Assembly: GCA_018240935.1 (NCBI GenBank)
Contig: JAFEEV010000129.1
Span: forward strand, 1 to 9,302
Origin: Pseudomonadota bacterium
Lineage (GTDB): Bacteria; Pseudomonadota; Gammaproteobacteria; Burkholderiales; Nitrosomonadaceae
Reading direction: 5' to 3'
DNA length: 9,302 bases
The notes beneath the pieces are model-generated. The model ran no database searches. It had not been told where the DNA came from and saw only the letters and a program-made list of their open reading frames with translations. Shown piece by piece: positions 7,690 to 9,302 of this stretch; position 1 is the first letter of the stretch; every line of letters starts with the position of its first letter. The position numbers and the translations under genes are program-made.

Positions 7690-8337
7690 TTGTTGCCGGT
7701 CGCCGATAGCAAAATACTCGTCTGCGGCGTCGACGAAGCAGGCCGCGGACCGCTTGCCGGTCCGGTATACGCGGCCTGCGTGGTGCTGAATCCGGCTCAT
7801 CCCATCGCCGGTTTAGCCGACTCCAAACAACTCAGCGCAAAACAGCGCGACTTTCTTGCGCCTGAAATCAAGCACCACGCGCTGGCATGGGCGATCGCAT
7901 CCGCCACGGTCGAAGAAATCGACCGCATCAATATCCTGCAAGCAAGCCTGCTGGCCATGCAACGCGCCGTGCAAAGCCTGCCGTTCACGCCCGGACGGGC
8001 ACTGGTCGACGGCAAGCACAGCCCGCGCCTGAACTGCGCAGTGCAAACCATCGTCAACGGCGATCGCTTAATTCCTGAGATTTCAGCTGCATCGATCCTG
8101 GCCAAAACCGCACGCGACGCCGAGATGCTGCGGTTACATCACATTTACCCGCACTACGGTTTCGACCGGCACAAAGGCTATCCGACCAAAGCGCATTTTC
8201 AAGCCTTGCAACAACACGGCGCATGCGCAATTCACCGGCAAAGTTTTGCACCGGTCAGAAATAGCGGTCCCAGGATAAGCAAACAGGAAACCGTCACAAC
8301 AACGTTAACTTCCACACTCGATTTGTTTGATCAGTAA
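7690..8337 (+). CDS. rnhB: Ribonuclease HII
   Basis: RNase HII removes ribonucleotides from DNA and the RNA of RNA/DNA hybrids. The active-site acids are D15 and E16 in GVDEAGRGPLAGPV, D107 in VDGKH and D125 in NGDRLIPEISAASILAK; the conserved DSK (44-46) and YPHYGFDRHKGYPTKAHF blocks are also present. No ATG or GTG lies early enough, so the start must be one of the two adjacent TTG codons at 7690 or 7693, or the gene relies on coupling to fabZ. It is in the same frame as fabZ, separated by one TAA and five sense codons, with no visible ribosome site. The family normally ends near HRQSFAPVR; here about 25 further residues, rich in Thr and Ser, follow. The last 33 nt overlap a gene remnant on the opposite strand. 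Confidence 0.95.
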   Translation: MLPVADSKILVCGVDEAGRGPLAGPVYAACVVLNPAHPIAGLADSKQLSAKQRDFLAPEIKHHALAWAIASATVEEIDRINILQASLLAMQRAVQSLPFTPGRALVDGKHSPRLNCAVQTIVNGDRLIPEISAASILAKTARDAEMLRLHHIYPHYGFDRHKGYPTKAHFQALQQHGACAIHRQSFAPVRNSGPRISKQETVTTTLTSTLDLFDQ

Positions 8338-8451
8338 CTGAATATCGTCCGACAGCGGCAAATTGAATCCCTGGCACAAAACCCGCTGACATTGCCGGTA
8401 AATATGCAGCGCTTGATCAGGCTGACCAAGCATAATGTGATGACTCATCAA
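8305..8451 (-). pseudogene. Remnant of the C-terminus of a BTAD-type transcriptional regulator
   Basis: Read on the minus strand, 8451 down to 8305 gives 48 residues and a TAA stop. The segment LMSHHIMLGQPDQALHIYRQ continues with CQRVLCQGFNLPLSDDIQLL. This resembles the last two helices of a bacterial transcriptional activator domain (the TPR-like domain of AfsR/SARP-type proteins), where the pattern is roughly LM..H..LG...EAL..Y..C..vL...lG..PS..t..L. An in-frame stop (8452-8454) lies just upstream, and no frame further upstream shows related sequence, so the rest of the gene seems lost. The longest ATG-started frame has 42 codons (8305-8433). The assignment comes from reading the pattern by eye, without a profile search. 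It overlaps the 3' end of rnhB by 33 nt. Confidence 0.55.
8411..8431. repeat. Imperfect palindrome, 10-bp arms
   Basis: The arms GCTTGATCAG and CTGACCAAGC flank a single central G and match at nine of ten positions. The mismatch would be a G-U wobble in a minus-strand transcript. It lies inside the BTAD-like remnant, so it may be a by-product of coding sequence. Confidence 0.5.
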
Positions 8452-8455
8452 TTAT
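8432..8455. repeat. Inverted repeat around TGATGACTCATCA
   Basis: A perfect 13-bp core palindrome (TGATGA-C-TCATCA, 8438-8450) is flanked by ATAAT on the left and ATTAT on the right. This extends pairing to 11 bp with one bulged G at 8437. It spans the point where the BTAD-like frame is broken by its upstream stop. Confidence 0.5.
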
Positions 8456-8476
8456 TGATCAGTTATCTGATCCAAT
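8454..8476. repeat. Inverted repeat with GATCAG/CTGATC core
   Basis: The arms ATTGATCAG (8454-8462) and CTGATCCAAT (8467-8476) pair over 9 bp around a TTAT loop, with one bulged C at 8473. The downstream sequence is CTACAACCCC, not a T tract, so this is not a standard terminator. It also holds the -35 half of the weak promoter candidate for the gene at 8553. Confidence 0.5.
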
Positions 8477-8502
8477 CTACAACCCCGTTTCTGTGCTACG
8501 AT

Positions 8503-8521
8503 GCGTTATGCACAATAACGC
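8503..8521. repeat. Perfect 7-bp dyad upstream of the regulator gene
   Basis: GCGTTAT and ATAACGC are perfect inverted repeats separated by GCACA, extended by a T-G wobble at 8502/8522. The dyad ends 31 bp before the ATG at 8553. Its size and 5-nt centre fit either a dimeric repressor/activator operator or a small leader hairpin. A binding protein cannot be named from the sequence. Confidence 0.45.
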
Positions 8522-8552
8522 GCTGAATCTTATCTGATATTCAACCGCCTCC

Positions 8553-9302
8553 ATGCTTTCCGATCATGAAAAACTGAATGCGCTGATTCTCAGGATCTAT
8601 GATGCTGCACTGGATGATGAACAATGGGCATTATTGATTCGTGACCTGACTCGTCTCTTGAATGCGGAAGACAGTATATTGTTTGGGTCACCGGATACCG
8701 GAAATGATCGAATGCTTGTGCTCTCTCCGATGATCAATGCCGATATTAGTGCGCCGGCCGCCTACGAATCCCACTTCTGGAAGCATGATATTTGGAAAGC
8801 CGGGGCAGCTCAGCATGGTTTGGCGCATCGCGGCGCTATCTTTCATGGCGATCAATTCATTGAGCGTAACGCATTCCAGAATACTGAGATCTACTGTGAT
8901 TTCTTCAAACCGATGATGAATGGAACTGGTGTCGTGCTTACTGCTGTGATTGAGGAAGCTACTCGGGAGCAACCGATGCCATTAGTTCTCAGTTTTTATA
9001 AATCGCTTTCCGCCGATTCTTTCACTCAACAAGACGAGCAGTTGATCCGGAAACTGATACCGCATTTTCAGCGGTCCTTGGCAATACGAAGAAAATTGCT
9101 TGAAGAACAGCAAATGCGGCAATTAAGAGAGCTGGCGTTGGATAAGAGTAAAGATGCCATCGTTTTGCTGGATGTCACTGGTCAAGTCTTATTTGTTAAC
9201 CAACAAGCGGAAAGATTGTTGCGGCATGGAAGCCTTTCCATTCGTAATGGCCGGTTGAATAGCCCGATTCCTTCGGAACGCCGGGCGCTCATGACTGCTT
9301 TG
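8553..9302 (+). CDS. Probable LuxR-family helix-turn-helix regulator, N-terminal part (runs off window)
   Basis: The frame is open for 250 codons from the ATG at 8553 to the window edge; the nearest upstream in-frame stop is the TGA at 8535-8537. It begins LILRIYDAALDDEQWALLIR, a typical opening of proteins annotated as LuxR-family regulators with a degenerate sensory N-terminus. Near 168-190 comes LIPHFQRSLAIRRKLLEEQQ, a linker helix often seen there. Residues 198-224 (SKDAIVLLDVTGQVLFVNQQ, then AERLL) look PAS-like. The C-terminal DNA-binding domain would lie beyond the window, so the family call is an inference. There is no Shine-Dalgarno site; the bases before the ATG are pyrimidine-rich (CCGCCTCC). 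A perfect dyad 31 bp upstream could be an operator. The ligand and targets are unknown. Confidence 0.7.
   Translation, partial: MLSDHEKLNALILRIYDAALDDEQWALLIRDLTRLLNAEDSILFGSPDTGNDRMLVLSPMINADISAPAAYESHFWKHDIWKAGAAQHGLAHRGAIFHGDQFIERNAFQNTEIYCDFFKPMMNGTGVVLTAVIEEATREQPMPLVLSFYKSLSADSFTQQDEQLIRKLIPHFQRSLAIRRKLLEEQQMRQLRELALDKSKDAIVLLDVTGQVLFVNQQAERLLRHGSLSIRNGRLNSPIPSERRALMTAL

Larger units (their letters stand above)
8338..8552. other. Intergenic region with gene remnant and inverted repeats
   Basis: No + strand gene is visible between rnhB and the gene at 8553. The first half is the complement of the BTAD-like remnant. The second half is rich in inverted repeats (8411-8431, 8432-8455, 8454-8476, 8503-8521). 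None is followed by a T tract, so no standard intrinsic terminator ends the rnhB operon here. A weak promoter candidate for the downstream gene is TTGATC at 8455-8460, a 17-bp spacer and TACAAC at 8478-8483. An alternative is the extended -10 TG-C-TACGAT at 8494-8502. Confidence 0.45.

Noticed and set aside
8454..8486. Hairpin at 8454-8476 as the intrinsic terminator of the rnhB operon
   Set aside because: The stem is AT-rich with a bulge and is followed by CTACAACCCC, with no run of T on either strand.

Overview
The window is a compact, co-directional (+ strand) cell-envelope operon of a Gram-negative bacterium, followed by a short remodelled region and the start of a regulatory gene. The order [frr tail]-uppS-cdsA-dxr-rseP-bamA-skp-fabZ-rnhB is the conserved proteobacterial envelope cluster. 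The placement of dxr after cdsA, rather than before uppS as in Escherichia coli, suggests a betaproteobacterium. The moderate GC content would suit a lineage such as the Nitrosomonadales, but that is a guess from general impression and not a demonstrated placement.

Layout. Bases 1-12 look like the last codons of the preceding gene, probably frr. From 14 to 2797, uppS, cdsA and dxr are tightly packed, with cdsA and dxr overlapping by 4 nt. They supply undecaprenyl-PP (the lipid carrier for wall and surface polymers), CDP-diacylglycerol (the phospholipid precursor) and the first committed intermediate of the MEP isoprenoid pathway, which also feeds UppS. A 145-bp gap (2798-2942) is the only sizeable break in the operon. 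From 2943 to 7174, rseP (site-2 protease of the envelope stress response), bamA (outer-membrane protein insertase) and skp (periplasmic chaperone delivering proteins to BamA) form the outer-membrane biogenesis block. From 7231 to 8337, fabZ (fatty acid dehydratase) and rnhB (RNase HII) close the operon.

The notable feature of the operon is what is missing. In the usual cluster lpxD lies between skp and fabZ, and lpxA-lpxB lie between fabZ and rnhB. Here those junctions are only 56 and 15 bp, so all three early lipid A genes are absent from this locus while the fatty-acid and RNase genes on either side are intact. Whether they have moved or been lost cannot be decided from this window.

Downstream of rnhB the character changes. 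The minus strand at 8305-8451 encodes what looks like the extreme C-terminus of a bacterial transcriptional activator domain (BTAD) protein with its upstream part gone; it overlaps the 3' end of rnhB. The rest of the 215-bp gap holds a run of inverted repeats. A new gene starts at 8553 and runs off the end of the window. Its 250 visible residues resemble the sensory N-terminus of a LuxR-family helix-turn-helix regulator with a PAS-like segment.

No tRNA, rRNA, CRISPR array, insertion sequence or convincing intrinsic terminator was seen.
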